Shown here piece by piece: positions 53,718 through 62,567 of a stretch of 64,000 nt of DNA (position 1 is the first letter of the stretch; every line of letters begins with the position of its first letter). The notes under the pieces were generated by a model. That model made no database searches, was not told where the DNA came from, and worked only from the letters and a program-made list of their open reading frames with translations. The position numbers were made by a program, and so were the translations under genes. The stretch is taken from assembly GCA_036501185.1 (NCBI GenBank), contig DASYAU010000172.1:36079-100078 (forward strand), read 5' to 3'. Source of the stretch: Korobacter sp036501185 (GTDB taxonomy: Bacteria > Acidobacteriota > Terriglobia > Terriglobales > Acidobacteriaceae).

Positions 53718-54809
53718 ATGTCTCTTGGGCTCCGCAGGTTGCGTTCGGCAACATCCGTATGTGCAATCGCAATCGTGCTCGTCTCCATAACCTTTCTCGG
53801 CTCATGCACCAAAAAAACGCCTACTCTCAACCTTCTCGTCTGGGAGGGTTACGCCGATCCGTCGTTCGTGCATGGATTCGAAGAGAAGTATCACTGTAAG
53901 GTCGCGGCCAGCTACATGGGTTCCAGCGACGAATTGATGGCCAAGCTGCGCGGCGGGAGTGCCGCGAACTACGACGTGATATCGCCGTCGAGCGATGTGG
54001 CCACCAGCATCGCGAGCACCGGCCTCGCCGCCGAAATCGATGTCGCTCAAATTTCCGACTACAACAATCTCTCTTCACAGCTCCGCAACCTCCCGCTTGT
54101 GAAGGTGAACGGAAAGACCTATGGCGTCCCATTTATGTGGGGCCCAAACCCGCTTCTCTATGACACTACGTACTACAAAGCTGCGCCCCAGAGTTGGGCT
54201 GATCTCTGGGATCCAAAGCTCAAGGGCAAAGTCTCCGTTTGGGATGACCTATCGACCGTGTACATGGCCGCCCAGGTGCTCGGCTACGACAAGCCCGACC
54301 CTTCTCACCTTTATAACCTGAGCGATGACGAGTTAGATAAGGTCAAGGCCCAGCTGCTGGCTCTCAAGCCCAACATCCGCAAAATGTGGACGACTGGCGG
54401 CGAGCTCACCAATCTCTTCCAAAACCATGAAGTGGTCGCTTCCATGGGATGGCCGCTCATGACGAACCAACTCCGCAAGGCGAATTTCTCGATCGGTGAA
54501 ACCATCCCGAAAGAAAACACTACGGGCTGGATCGATCACCTCATGATCACGTCCGCCAGCGAGAACAAGGATCTAGCAATGAAGTTCCTCGCCTACATGG
54601 TCGAGGCAAAAACCCAAAAAGCTGTCACTGACGTCACCGGCTACACCCCCGCGAACCCGACCGCAGCGCAGTTCATGACCGATCAGGAAAAGAAGAACTT
54701 GCACCTCGACGACGTGGAAACCTATCAGCAACATATTTACTTCTGGCAGAACGTACCTCGACGGGCGAAATACAACGAGATTTGGAACCAGGTAAAAGCC
54801 GCTCAATAA
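53718..54809 (+). CDS. potD: Polyamine ABC transporter substrate-binding lipoprotein (PotD/PotF-like)
   Basis: A 363-residue periplasmic binding protein anchored as a lipoprotein; the lipobox LGSC places the lipidated Cys at residue 30. The mature part begins with the PotD-like NLLVWEGYADPSFVHGFEEKYHCKV and contains DVISPSSDVAT, YGVPFMWGPNPLLYDT (about 115-130) and TTGWIDHLMI, typical of spermidine/putrescine binders. AAAGGAG precedes ATG 53718, 18 nt after the regulator's stop. It is first of a potD-potA-potB-potC set. Whether it prefers putrescine or spermidine cannot be judged without alignment. Confidence 0.92.
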   Translation: MSLGLRRLRSATSVCAIAIVLVSITFLGSCTKKTPTLNLLVWEGYADPSFVHGFEEKYHCKVAASYMGSSDELMAKLRGGSAANYDVISPSSDVATSIASTGLAAEIDVAQISDYNNLSSQLRNLPLVKVNGKTYGVPFMWGPNPLLYDTTYYKAAPQSWADLWDPKLKGKVSVWDDLSTVYMAAQVLGYDKPDPSHLYNLSDDELDKVKAQLLALKPNIRKMWTTGGELTNLFQNHEVVASMGWPLMTNQLRKANFSIGETIPKENTTGWIDHLMITSASENKDLAMKFLAYMVEAKTQKAVTDVTGYTPANPTAAQFMTDQEKKNLHLDDVETYQQHIYFWQNVPRRAKYNEIWNQVKAAQ

Positions 54810-54816
54810 GCCTTGC

Positions 54817-55881
54817 ATGACAACTCCCGCCGTCACATCTACGCCCGTGCAGCCGCTGCTCTCGATCAACCGTGTCGCCAAGCGCTTCGGCAACAACATC
54901 GTTTTGCGCGACGTCTCGCTGGAAATCGCCCATGGTGAATTTCTCAGCATTCTCGGTGAAAGCGGTTCGGGCAAAACCACGCTGCTGCGGCTCATCGCCG
55001 GTTTCGAACATCCCGATTCAGGCTCAATCTCGATGGCCGGCGAACGCATCGACGCGCTCCCGCCCTACAAGCGTCGCGTCAACACAGTGTTTCAGAGCTA
55101 CGCCCTGTTCCCGCACCTGACTGTTGCCGAAAATGTCGCCTATGGATTGAAGGTGAACAAAACACCCAAGGCGGAGGTCGAACCGCGAGTACAACAGTCC
55201 TTGGCCATGGTGAAGATGAATAGTTTCGCCAAGACGAAACCATCGAAACTCAGCGATGGTCAACAGCAGCGCGTCGCGCTCGCTCGCGCCCTCGTGAATC
55301 GCCCTCGCCTGCTCCTACTCGATGAGCCCCTCTCCGCTCTCGACGCCAACTTGCGCCGCGAAATGCAGTTCGAGCTCAAGTCGTTGCAGAGGGAAGTGGG
55401 CATCGCATTCGTCTTCGTCACCCACGACCAGGAAGAAGCGATGACCATGTCAGACCGCGTTGCGCTCTTGCGGCTTGGGGAACTGGAACAAGTCGCCAGC
55501 CCGCGCGAAATTTACAAGAGTCCCGCCACCGCCTACGTCGCACAATTCATCGGTCACAGCAATCTTCTGCGCTGCACAGTGAGCCGCGGCATCGCTCTCT
55601 GCGGCAGCATAATCTTCACCACTAGTGAGCCGGACGGCCCAGCCGTTTTCTCGCTCCGGCCAGAAGCCATTCGCGTTGCGGGAGTCGCGACCCCTTCGGA
55701 GCATCCTCGTTTCAAGGCGACTGTTACGCGGCAGGTGTTTCAGGGTGCTACGGAACTCTTTGAGCTCGATTGTGCCGGCATCACGCTGATCTCGAAAATT
55801 TATGGCGCGCGTGTACCGACCGGCGAAGGTGACTTCGAATTCGCACCAGCCGAGATCATCCCGGTCAAGGAGAGCCGCTAG
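54817..55881 (+). CDS. potA: Polyamine ABC transporter ATPase (PotA-like) with variant signature motif
   Basis: A 354-residue ATPase. Walker A is GESGSGKTT (about 49), the Q-loop lies in VFQSYALFPHLT, Walker B is LLLLDEPLSALD (about 170) and the switch His lies in FVTHDQEEA. The C-terminal TOBE domain (about 270-350) follows. The ABC signature reads LSDGQQQR where LSGGQ is usual; the Gly-to-Asp change in this nucleotide-contacting loop is notable and may lower ATPase activity or be compensated. The gene starts 7 nt after potD and overlaps potB by 1 nt. Confidence 0.93.
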   Translation: MTTPAVTSTPVQPLLSINRVAKRFGNNIVLRDVSLEIAHGEFLSILGESGSGKTTLLRLIAGFEHPDSGSISMAGERIDALPPYKRRVNTVFQSYALFPHLTVAENVAYGLKVNKTPKAEVEPRVQQSLAMVKMNSFAKTKPSKLSDGQQQRVALARALVNRPRLLLLDEPLSALDANLRREMQFELKSLQREVGIAFVFVTHDQEEAMTMSDRVALLRLGELEQVASPREIYKSPATAYVAQFIGHSNLLRCTVSRGIALCGSIIFTTSEPDGPAVFSLRPEAIRVAGVATPSEHPRFKATVTRQVFQGATELFELDCAGITLISKIYGARVPTGEGDFEFAPAEIIPVKESR

Positions 55882-56726
55882 TGTTCTCGCGCGCCTACAA
55901 AGCGGCCGTCGCCATTCCGCCGATCTTCTGGGTCGCGGCCTTTCTGTTAACTCCTTACCTCTTATTGTTCTGTAACAGCTTCTGGAGCGTGCAGGGCGGC
56001 CAGGTGGTTATCCACAACTGGGGATTACAAAATTACAAGAACCTGCTGCACGTGCCTGTGTATGCCGAGGTGCTTCTTCGCTCCATGAAGATTGCCGGCG
56101 GTGTCACCCTTCTCGCACTGCTGCTCGGCTACCCGCTCGCTTACTACGTCGCGTTTTACGCGAAACACAAGCAGTTGCTCTATCAGCTTGTCATCATCCC
56201 TCTGTGGGTCAGCTATCTGGTCCGCGCCTATGCATGGAAGACCATCCTCGGTACCGACGGCGTACTGAATACGCTCTTGCAATATCTGCACATCACCCAC
56301 GGTCCCGCGGAATTCCTGCTCTACAGTCCGTTTGCGGTTGTGCTCACATTGACACATATCTATACGCCCTTCGCATTTCTGCCGATCTATGCAGCCCTCG
56401 AACATGTTCCCCGGAATCTCATCGAGGCTTCGCAGGACCTCGGCGCCTCACGCGTGACTACGTTCTGGCGCGTTGTCTTCCCGCTCTCAATTCCCGGCGT
56501 AATTGCCGGTGCAACTTTTGCATTCGTGCTGAGTCTCGGCGATTTCCTTGCACCCCTGCTGCTCGGCGGCCCAAGCGGTGTCATGATCTCCAACATCGTC
56601 GTGACCCTCTTCGGCGCCGCCTACGATTGGCCACTCGGCGCCGCCATTTCCGTTTGCATGATGCTGCTCGTCATCGCGATCCTCTTTCTTACCGAACGCC
56701 TCGAGAAAAAATGGAGCTTCACATGA
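55881..56726 (+). CDS. potB: Polyamine ABC transporter permease (PotB-like)
   Basis: A 281-residue inner-membrane permease with six helices. The cytoplasmic coupling motif (EAA loop) is EASQDLGASRVTTFWRVVFPLSIPG at about residues 185-209. GTG 55881 starts inside the potA stop codon (TAGTG), showing tight translational coupling. LVRAYAWKTILGTDGVLN (about 112) is typical of PotB. It forms the membrane channel with PotC. Confidence 0.93.
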   Translation: MFSRAYKAAVAIPPIFWVAAFLLTPYLLLFCNSFWSVQGGQVVIHNWGLQNYKNLLHVPVYAEVLLRSMKIAGGVTLLALLLGYPLAYYVAFYAKHKQLLYQLVIIPLWVSYLVRAYAWKTILGTDGVLNTLLQYLHITHGPAEFLLYSPFAVVLTLTHIYTPFAFLPIYAALEHVPRNLIEASQDLGASRVTTFWRVVFPLSIPGVIAGATFAFVLSLGDFLAPLLLGGPSGVMISNIVVTLFGAAYDWPLGAAISVCMMLLVIAILFLTERLEKKWSFT

Positions 56727-57544
56727 ACGCCGGTCGCCGTCCACTTTGGTTGCGGCTTCATGTCATCGTCGTCTTTGCTTTTCTCTATCTCCCGATCGCG
56801 ATCCTGGTCGTCTATTCATTCAACGGAAGCGGCGTCGGCGGCTTTCCACCGCATGATTTCACCTTGAATTGGTACCGCGCCCTTCTCGACGACGGCGCGC
56901 TCTGGGACTCGGTTTTTAATAGTCTCCAGGTTGCCGCAGCCGCCGTGGTCATCGCTGTCGGCCTCGGCCTTCCCGCGGCGCTCGCCCTCGACCGCGTCAA
57001 CTTCCCCGGCAAAGCGATCTTCCGCCGGTTGGTCCTGTTGCCGCTTATTCTCCCAGGCATCATCACCGGCCTCTCGCTGCTCATGCTCGTCGTCGCTTTA
57101 CACATGAGACTGAGTCTCTTCACTATCGTGCTTGGTCACGGCACGGCGCTCATCTCCGTCGCCACCACCGAAATTTTCGCGGGGTTGCAAAAAGCGCAGC
57201 GCTCCCAGGAAGAAGCGTCGCTCGATCTCGGGGCGAACTACTGGCAAACCTTCTGGCGCATCACGCTCCCCAACCTCAAGCTCGCGATTATCGGCGCAGG
57301 CCTGTTGATCTTTACGCTTTCCATGGACGAAATCGCCGTCAGCTTTTTTCTCATCGGCCGAGAAAACACCCTGCCACTTGAAATTTGGTCACGGCTTCGT
57401 CGGGGTATGACGCCGGAGATCAACGCGATCTCTACCATCATTTTCGTTTTCTCCCTCGGACTCATCTTGCTTTGGTATCGCCTGCGTAAACCCGGTTCTG
57501 AAGAGTGGGAAACAGCCGCTAGAGCGGTGGAAGGAAAAGCATGA
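56723..57544 (+). CDS. potC: Polyamine ABC transporter permease (PotC-like)
   Basis: A 273-residue permease with six helices. The N terminus holds the PotC-like YLPIAILVVYSFNGSGVG, followed by FTLNWYRALLDD, and the EAA loop is EEASLDLGANYWQTFWRITLPNLK (about 175-198). ATG 56723 overlaps the potB stop (ATGA) and has GGAG 7 nt upstream; the frame is open much further upstream inside potB, but that part is not coding. The last 4 nt overlap the next gene, a flavin amine oxidase, so importer and oxidase belong to one operon. Confidence 0.93.
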   Translation: MNAGRRPLWLRLHVIVVFAFLYLPIAILVVYSFNGSGVGGFPPHDFTLNWYRALLDDGALWDSVFNSLQVAAAAVVIAVGLGLPAALALDRVNFPGKAIFRRLVLLPLILPGIITGLSLLMLVVALHMRLSLFTIVLGHGTALISVATTEIFAGLQKAQRSQEEASLDLGANYWQTFWRITLPNLKLAIIGAGLLIFTLSMDEIAVSFFLIGRENTLPLEIWSRLRRGMTPEINAISTIIFVFSLGLILLWYRLRKPGSEEWETAARAVEGKA

Positions 57545-59076
57545 GCACGAATCGCAGAGACTTCATAAAGTTCGTTGTCGCCGGAGCCGTTGCTGCCGGG
57601 TGCCCCGTCAATTTGCAAGCGCTGCCCGCGGATGCAAAAACCGAAGTCGACGGCGAACACAACGAAGTGTGTCACCAGGTGCGCGACGGCCACACTTTCA
57701 CACGCCCGCCATCGTCCGCCAATTACGACGTAGTGATCGTAGGCGGTGGGGTAAGTGGCATGACGGCCGCATACCTGCTTCAGGATAAGAAATTTCTCCT
57801 GCTCGAAAAAGAGCCGCACTGGGGCGGCAACTCCTACATGGAAGTATTCAACGGCGCCGGCTATGCGACCGGCGGAGCATTCCTCGAACTGGGAGGGGGC
57901 GCGGTCGAGTTTTCCAAGTCGCTTGGCCTCGAGCAACTCCCCATTGCGAACTGGGATGGAATGATCCTGAATGGCCAGTTCGTCGCCGACGTTTGGGGCG
58001 ATGGCATCGACCACCTGCCTTATTCACCTGAAGTGCGCGCTGCCTTCAGGAAATTCCGCGATGAAGCGCTAATGGTAGATGTGTACAAGCGCGTGAAGGA
58101 ACTTGATGCGCTCCCCTTCACCCATTTCCTGAAGAACTACCCCCAGGAATTGACCGAGTGGTGGGATGATTACGGCCCTTCGAATTGGGGTGCAAAGGCC
58201 GCCGAGACTTCCGCGCTCGTCGGACTGGGTGAACTGCAGTCTATAGGCGGGAAAACACGGAAAGACGTCCGCATGACATTGCCAGGAGGGATCGGTGCGC
58301 TCAACCGCCGTCTCGCCGAAGTAATTACCGAGAAGAGCAAAGATCAGTTGCAACTGTCAGCAAGTGTAGTGGCAGTCAGCCAGCAGAAATCCGGCGTCGA
58401 CGTGACCTACGTTCACAATGGCCAGTTGAAAACAGTCACCGGAAAAGCCGTAATCATGGCCACGCCGAAGTTCTTCACCTCGCGCATCGTCGAGGGAATG
58501 CCAACCGCGCAAAAAGAAGCGATCCGAAAAATGCGGTACGTCCCATACGCGGTAGTGAACCTGATCTACGACAAGCCCGTCTTCAACGAAGGCTACGACA
58601 CCTGGTGTCCGGGCGGAAACCGCTTCACCGATTTCATTGTTGCCGATTGGACCATCCGCAAGCAGCCGGGTTACAAGCAGAAATACAACATCCTCACCTG
58701 CTACGCGCCTCTCGACGAAGATGAGCGTGGCTACCTGCTCACTGAAGCCGGCAGCAAGCTGGTCGCCGAACAGGTGCTCACCGATTTCAAGAGGCTGTTG
58801 CCGCAGACCAATGCGGATCCCATTGAAGTCCACATCTACCGCCGTGGACACCCCATTTACAAGTCGCTCCCCGGCAACTTCACGCAGGTACAACCGCTTG
58901 TGCGCGTGCCAATGGAGCGCATCGCATTTGCAAACACCGATTCGGAAGGCCCCGTCTCAGATACGGCTGAGGGAATCAAGGCAGCGCATCGGGCCGTCAA
59001 AGAGGTGGACAGAATGCTCGCCGGCAACTCCGCGTTACGTCAACTCGGCGCGAGTGCTGGATCTCGGTTCTCGTAG
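57541..59076 (+). CDS. Tat-exported FAD-dependent amine oxidase-like protein
   Basis: A 511-residue flavoprotein with a twin-arginine signal (NRRDFIKFVVAGAVAAG, residues 4-20). The dinucleotide-binding motif VVIVGGGVSGMTAAYLL (about 64-80) is followed by EKEPHWGGNSYMEVFNG with the second GG pair typical of flavin amine oxidases. Conserved later segments are GGIGALNRRLAEVI (about 250) and, near the C terminus, the FAD-contact region RIAFANTDSEGP. It overlaps potC by 4 nt. The likely role is oxidation of polyamines or a derived amine outside the cytoplasm, releasing aminoaldehydes. The electron acceptor is unknown. A Cys at 21 is not in a good lipobox. Confidence 0.85.
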   Translation: MSTNRRDFIKFVVAGAVAAGCPVNLQALPADAKTEVDGEHNEVCHQVRDGHTFTRPPSSANYDVVIVGGGVSGMTAAYLLQDKKFLLLEKEPHWGGNSYMEVFNGAGYATGGAFLELGGGAVEFSKSLGLEQLPIANWDGMILNGQFVADVWGDGIDHLPYSPEVRAAFRKFRDEALMVDVYKRVKELDALPFTHFLKNYPQELTEWWDDYGPSNWGAKAAETSALVGLGELQSIGGKTRKDVRMTLPGGIGALNRRLAEVITEKSKDQLQLSASVVAVSQQKSGVDVTYVHNGQLKTVTGKAVIMATPKFFTSRIVEGMPTAQKEAIRKMRYVPYAVVNLIYDKPVFNEGYDTWCPGGNRFTDFIVADWTIRKQPGYKQKYNILTCYAPLDEDERGYLLTEAGSKLVAEQVLTDFKRLLPQTNADPIEVHIYRRGHPIYKSLPGNFTQVQPLVRVPMERIAFANTDSEGPVSDTAEGIKAAHRAVKEVDRMLAGNSALRQLGASAGSRFS

Positions 59077-59227
59077 TCCCGGAACACGCATCATTGAATT
59101 TAATACCGCCAAATCGGAACGGTTCGCCTCAAATCCTGAGCCGAGCATCCCCCACTGTGCCATGCTCCGGACAGCCAGGATGTCGCTTCCTGCGCATCAC
59201 AACGAATATCGGTCGAAGGAGGAAATC

Positions 59228-59434
59228 ATGGAACTGCTGCTTACGGCCGAAGAACACGAACTTCTCATCAGCATTCTTGAGCATCGTCATCGTGATCTGA
59301 TGAAGGAAATCTGGCACACCGACCATCGCGAGTTCAAAGAACTCCTCCGCCGCCAGGAGCGGCTGATTGAGTCCATGATTTCGCGCTTGCGCAACGCGCC
59401 CGTACCCGAGTTGCGTGAAGTTTGCCGCGGATAA
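59228..59434 (+). CDS. Small coiled-coil hypothetical protein
   Basis: A 68-residue, strongly helical and charged protein, TAEEHELLISILEHRHRDLMKEIW... with leucine spacing consistent with a coiled coil along most of its length, and four His residues. Short proteins of this pattern are seen in many soil bacteria without an assigned function. A strong Shine-Dalgarno (GAAGGAGGAAATC) precedes ATG 59228. It lies 151 nt after the amine oxidase gene and 43 nt before the multicopper oxidase gene, which has its own -10-like box. Confidence 0.75.
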   Translation: MELLLTAEEHELLISILEHRHRDLMKEIWHTDHREFKELLRRQERLIESMISRLRNAPVPELREVCRG

Positions 59435-59461
59435 TGGTCTGTTCTTTTCATCCTCTCGGGC

Positions 59462-59467
59462 TATAAT
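59462..59467 (+). promoter_or_regulatory. -10 box of the multicopper oxidase gene
   Basis: A perfect TATAAT lies 10 nt before ATG 59478, and no Shine-Dalgarno is present. The predicted mRNA would have almost no leader. No convincing -35 hexamer is seen at the normal distance. Confidence 0.45.
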
Positions 59468-59477
59468 CCCGCCACTC

Positions 59478-61349
59478 ATGCCAAAGGTCCGTTTTGTGTC
59501 CTCCGTGTGCCTCGCTGCGGCTTCCTGCGCGCTTTCTTTCGCCGCGCAGGTTCCAACCATCGCCGCCAATCAAAATCGCATTCCTGCCGGCACTCTCCAG
59601 AACCACACCCTTGAGCTCAATATCGAGATTCGGCGCGGGGTGTGGCACCCCGAAGCGGAAGACGGCCCGACGCTTTATGTAGAGGCATTCGGCGAAACCG
59701 GCAAGCCGGCGCAAATTCCCGGGCCACTGGTACGCGTATCACAAGGCACCACGATTCACGTCACGGTCAAGAACACGCTCACCAAGAATGCCGCGAAAGT
59801 GTATGGGTTCGTAGCTCACCCGAGCGAGAACCCCGACCCTCTGGAAGTCCCTGCTGGCGAAGCCCGCGAGGTCACGTTCGAAGCCGGAGCGCCCGGCACG
59901 TATTTCTATTGGGCTCGTACTGAGGACTTCAAGCCGAAGGTGCACCCGATCCTCGAAGATGCCCAATTGAACGGCGCGTTCGTCGTCGATCCGCCGGGCG
60001 AAGTGGCTCCCGATCGAATCTTCGTAATGAATCAGATGTTTCCTCAACCGGACGTCACCCACCCGGGATTCGAAGTCGTCACCATCAACGGAAAGCTCTA
60101 TCCGTTCACGGAGCGCCTGGAGTACACCCAGGGCGAGTCGGTGCGCTGGCGCGTGATTAACGCGAGTTGTTGCCAGCACCCCATGCACCTGCATGGCAAT
60201 TTCTTCAAACTTATGAGCCTCGGCTCTTTCAGCCTCGATACCGCATATCCTCCCGGCGAGCTCCAGTCTGTCGTCACGCAGTCACTGGCCGGTGCAACCA
60301 CCATGATGATGGAGTGGTCCCCGAAGTATCCGGGCTTATGGCTTTTCCATTGCCACTTGCACGCTCATATCTCTGACGAGGAACGTGTCCCATATTTCAT
60401 GGAGAACATCAACGCCAAGCCTTTACCTCCTGACGAGCCTCAGCACGATGGCATGCCCGGCATGCACGATATGGCCGGTCTTGTTCTAGCGATCACTGTG
60501 AAGCCCTCGCCGCACGATGCACCCACCATCGCTCCGACACTGCCGGCGCACAAAATCGATCTCATCGTGGAGCCTACCGTTGCGTCCGGAAAGCTTCCGG
60601 CCTTTGCCTGCTCCGTCCGCGATGGGAAAAAGCTTATCGCGTCCTTAGAGAAGTCAATGGGCCCGCCAATCGTGGTAACCCTTGGCGAGCCTGTTGAGAT
60701 CACCATCGTGAATCATCTCAAAGATCCCACCACCATCCACTGGCACGGTCTTGAGTTGGAGAGCTATTACGACGGTGTGATGGGAGGTGGCACGTCCGAC
60801 CATATCACTCCCGCAATTGCCCCGGGCGCGAGCTTCACCGCGCGGTTCACGCCGACCCGCGCTGGCACATTCATTTATCACACTCATTCGCCGCTCCCCC
60901 AGCAGCTCACCGACGGAATTTACGGCCCACTCATCGTGTTGAGTCGCGGAGAATCGTTCAATCCCGAGCACGACCGCGTGGTTGTCATCGGCACGCGCGA
61001 CGCAGATTTTTATGCAAAGCGCCTCACTCTCAACGGGGAAGAAGACCCGACGCTGCGGGAGGTACAGCACGGTCAACATTACCGGCTGCGTATCATTAAC
61101 ATTGCTCCTGAGCTTTTTGCCCAACTCAAGCTTGGGAACGGAGGCAGTTCGGCGATATGGTTGCCGATTGCGAAGGATGGCGCTGACCTGCCTGCGCGCA
61201 TGGTTAAGCCACAAGCCTCCGACCTCCGTATCGATTCAGGAGAAACTTACGACTTCGATTGGCAACCCACGGCCGCAGGCGACATGAGCCTTGAAATCCG
61301 AAACCGGTTAAACGTCGCAGCCCTCAAGCTAAAAATTCGCGTGGAATAG
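59478..61349 (+). CDS. Secreted multicopper oxidase with rearranged copper motifs
   Basis: A 623-residue protein with a signal peptide (about 1-24). It has four cupredoxin-like segments. Segment A (about 30-150) lacks copper ligands. Segment B (about 180-310) holds HPMHLHGNF (about 234) and FHCHLHAHI (about 293), the motifs that normally sit in the last domain and carry the type 1 Cys. Segment C (about 360-495) holds IHWHGLE (about 421) and YHTHSP (about 470), normally in the first domain. Segment D (about 500-623) again lacks ligands. All four motifs are present but in reverse order. The substrate is unknown; oxidation of phenols, metals or amine-derived products is possible. Confidence 0.85.
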   Translation: MPKVRFVSSVCLAAASCALSFAAQVPTIAANQNRIPAGTLQNHTLELNIEIRRGVWHPEAEDGPTLYVEAFGETGKPAQIPGPLVRVSQGTTIHVTVKNTLTKNAAKVYGFVAHPSENPDPLEVPAGEAREVTFEAGAPGTYFYWARTEDFKPKVHPILEDAQLNGAFVVDPPGEVAPDRIFVMNQMFPQPDVTHPGFEVVTINGKLYPFTERLEYTQGESVRWRVINASCCQHPMHLHGNFFKLMSLGSFSLDTAYPPGELQSVVTQSLAGATTMMMEWSPKYPGLWLFHCHLHAHISDEERVPYFMENINAKPLPPDEPQHDGMPGMHDMAGLVLAITVKPSPHDAPTIAPTLPAHKIDLIVEPTVASGKLPAFACSVRDGKKLIASLEKSMGPPIVVTLGEPVEITIVNHLKDPTTIHWHGLELESYYDGVMGGGTSDHITPAIAPGASFTARFTPTRAGTFIYHTHSPLPQQLTDGIYGPLIVLSRGESFNPEHDRVVVIGTRDADFYAKRLTLNGEEDPTLREVQHGQHYRLRIINIAPELFAQLKLGNGGSSAIWLPIAKDGADLPARMVKPQASDLRIDSGETYDFDWQPTAAGDMSLEIRNRLNVAALKLKIRVE

Positions 61350-61497
61350 CCGTTGCTCGGAAGATAAACCATGCCGTCCCACCCGTGTCAGCCCTAGCTC
61401 CAACGGGCTTTCCATGCGGTCGCCGTGATATAAACGAAGACAATGAATCGCTCGTATTTCAATGCTGATTTATCACTCTGAAGCTCTGTAGCTGACC

Positions 61498-62559
61498 ATG
61501 AAACCGAACGAATCTCATATTCGCGGCCGCAAAATAAAAGTTGGGCTCGTCGGTTGTGGACGAATTTCAAAAAATCACGTCGATTCTCTAAAGGCGCATT
61601 CCGAAGATACGGAACTCGTCGCCGTATGCGATGTCGACCCCGCCGCACTTGCCGTGGCTCAGCAGCTAACAAGCGCAAAAGGCTACGCCCGGTTATCGCA
61701 TCTTCTTGCGGACTGCGACGCCGACGTCGTTGTCCTCGCTACGCCGAGCGGACTGCACTCATCGCAAGCGATCGAGGTCGCTGAGGCCGGCAGGCACGTG
61801 GTTACGGAGAAGCCTATGGCGACGCGGTGGGCTGATGGAAAGCAGATGGTCCAGGCCTGCGACCGGGCCGGGGTGCAGTTGTTCGTCGTAAAGCAGAACC
61901 GCGGTAATGCGACGCTGCGAGTTTTAAAACAAGCCATCGACGAGAATCGATTCGGCCGAATTTACATGGTCAATATGAATGTCTTCTGGTCGCGTCCGCA
62001 ATCGTATTACGACAGCGCCGAGTGGCGGGGTACCTGGGAATTCGATGGCGGCGCCTTCATGAACCAAGCCAGTCATTATGTCGATTTGCTCGACTATATG
62101 GTAGGGCCGGTGGAGAGCGTTCAGGCGTACACGGCCACCTTGGCGCGCAACATCGAGGTCGAAGACACTGGGATCGCAAGCATCAAATGGCGGTCTGGCG
62201 CACTGGGTTCTGTGAATGTGACCATGCTTGTACGCGAGAAGAATTTTGAAGGATCACTAACCATCATCGGAGAGAAGGGAACTGTCCGAGTCGGAGGAAT
62301 GGCGGTCAACGACATCCAGCATTGGGAGTTTGACGATACCCGCCCCGAAGACGCCAAAATTCGTGACGCGAGTTATCAGACAACCTCGGTTTACGGGTTC
62401 GGCCACGCTCATTATTATCGGAATGTGATCGACACGTTGCGGGGCAAGTGCGAAGCCCAAACCGATGGCCGTGAAGGTCTTCGGTCCTTGGAGTTGCTGA
62501 TCGCGATTTATATTTCCGCGCGCGACGGCCGTCGCGTGTCGCTGCCGCTGGATTACTAG
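61498..62559 (+). CDS. Gfo/Idh/MocA oxidoreductase, UDP-GlcNAcA 3-dehydrogenase-like (WbpB/WlbA)
   Basis: A 353-residue NAD-dependent sugar dehydrogenase. The Rossmann motif is KVGLVGCGRISKNHVDSL (about 13-30) and the catalytic Lys lies in VVTEKPMATRW (about 103-108). DGGAFMNQASHYVDLLDYMVGP (about 180-202) is the substrate-site block with the conserved His, typical of enzymes that oxidise UDP-N-acetylglucosaminuronic acid at C3. The next gene encodes a matching N-acetyltransferase, which supports assignment to di-N-acetylated mannuronate/glucuronate sugar synthesis for surface polysaccharide. It is preceded by 148 nt with no gene. Confidence 0.88.
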   Translation: MKPNESHIRGRKIKVGLVGCGRISKNHVDSLKAHSEDTELVAVCDVDPAALAVAQQLTSAKGYARLSHLLADCDADVVVLATPSGLHSSQAIEVAEAGRHVVTEKPMATRWADGKQMVQACDRAGVQLFVVKQNRGNATLRVLKQAIDENRFGRIYMVNMNVFWSRPQSYYDSAEWRGTWEFDGGAFMNQASHYVDLLDYMVGPVESVQAYTATLARNIEVEDTGIASIKWRSGALGSVNVTMLVREKNFEGSLTIIGEKGTVRVGGMAVNDIQHWEFDDTRPEDAKIRDASYQTTSVYGFGHAHYYRNVIDTLRGKCEAQTDGREGLRSLELLIAIYISARDGRRVSLPLDY

Positions 62560-62567
62560 GGCGAACC

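Noticed and set aside
56204..56722. 173-codon upstream extension of potC
   Set aside because: It lies inside potB in another frame; ATG 56723 with GGAG upstream and the ATGA overlap is the proper start.
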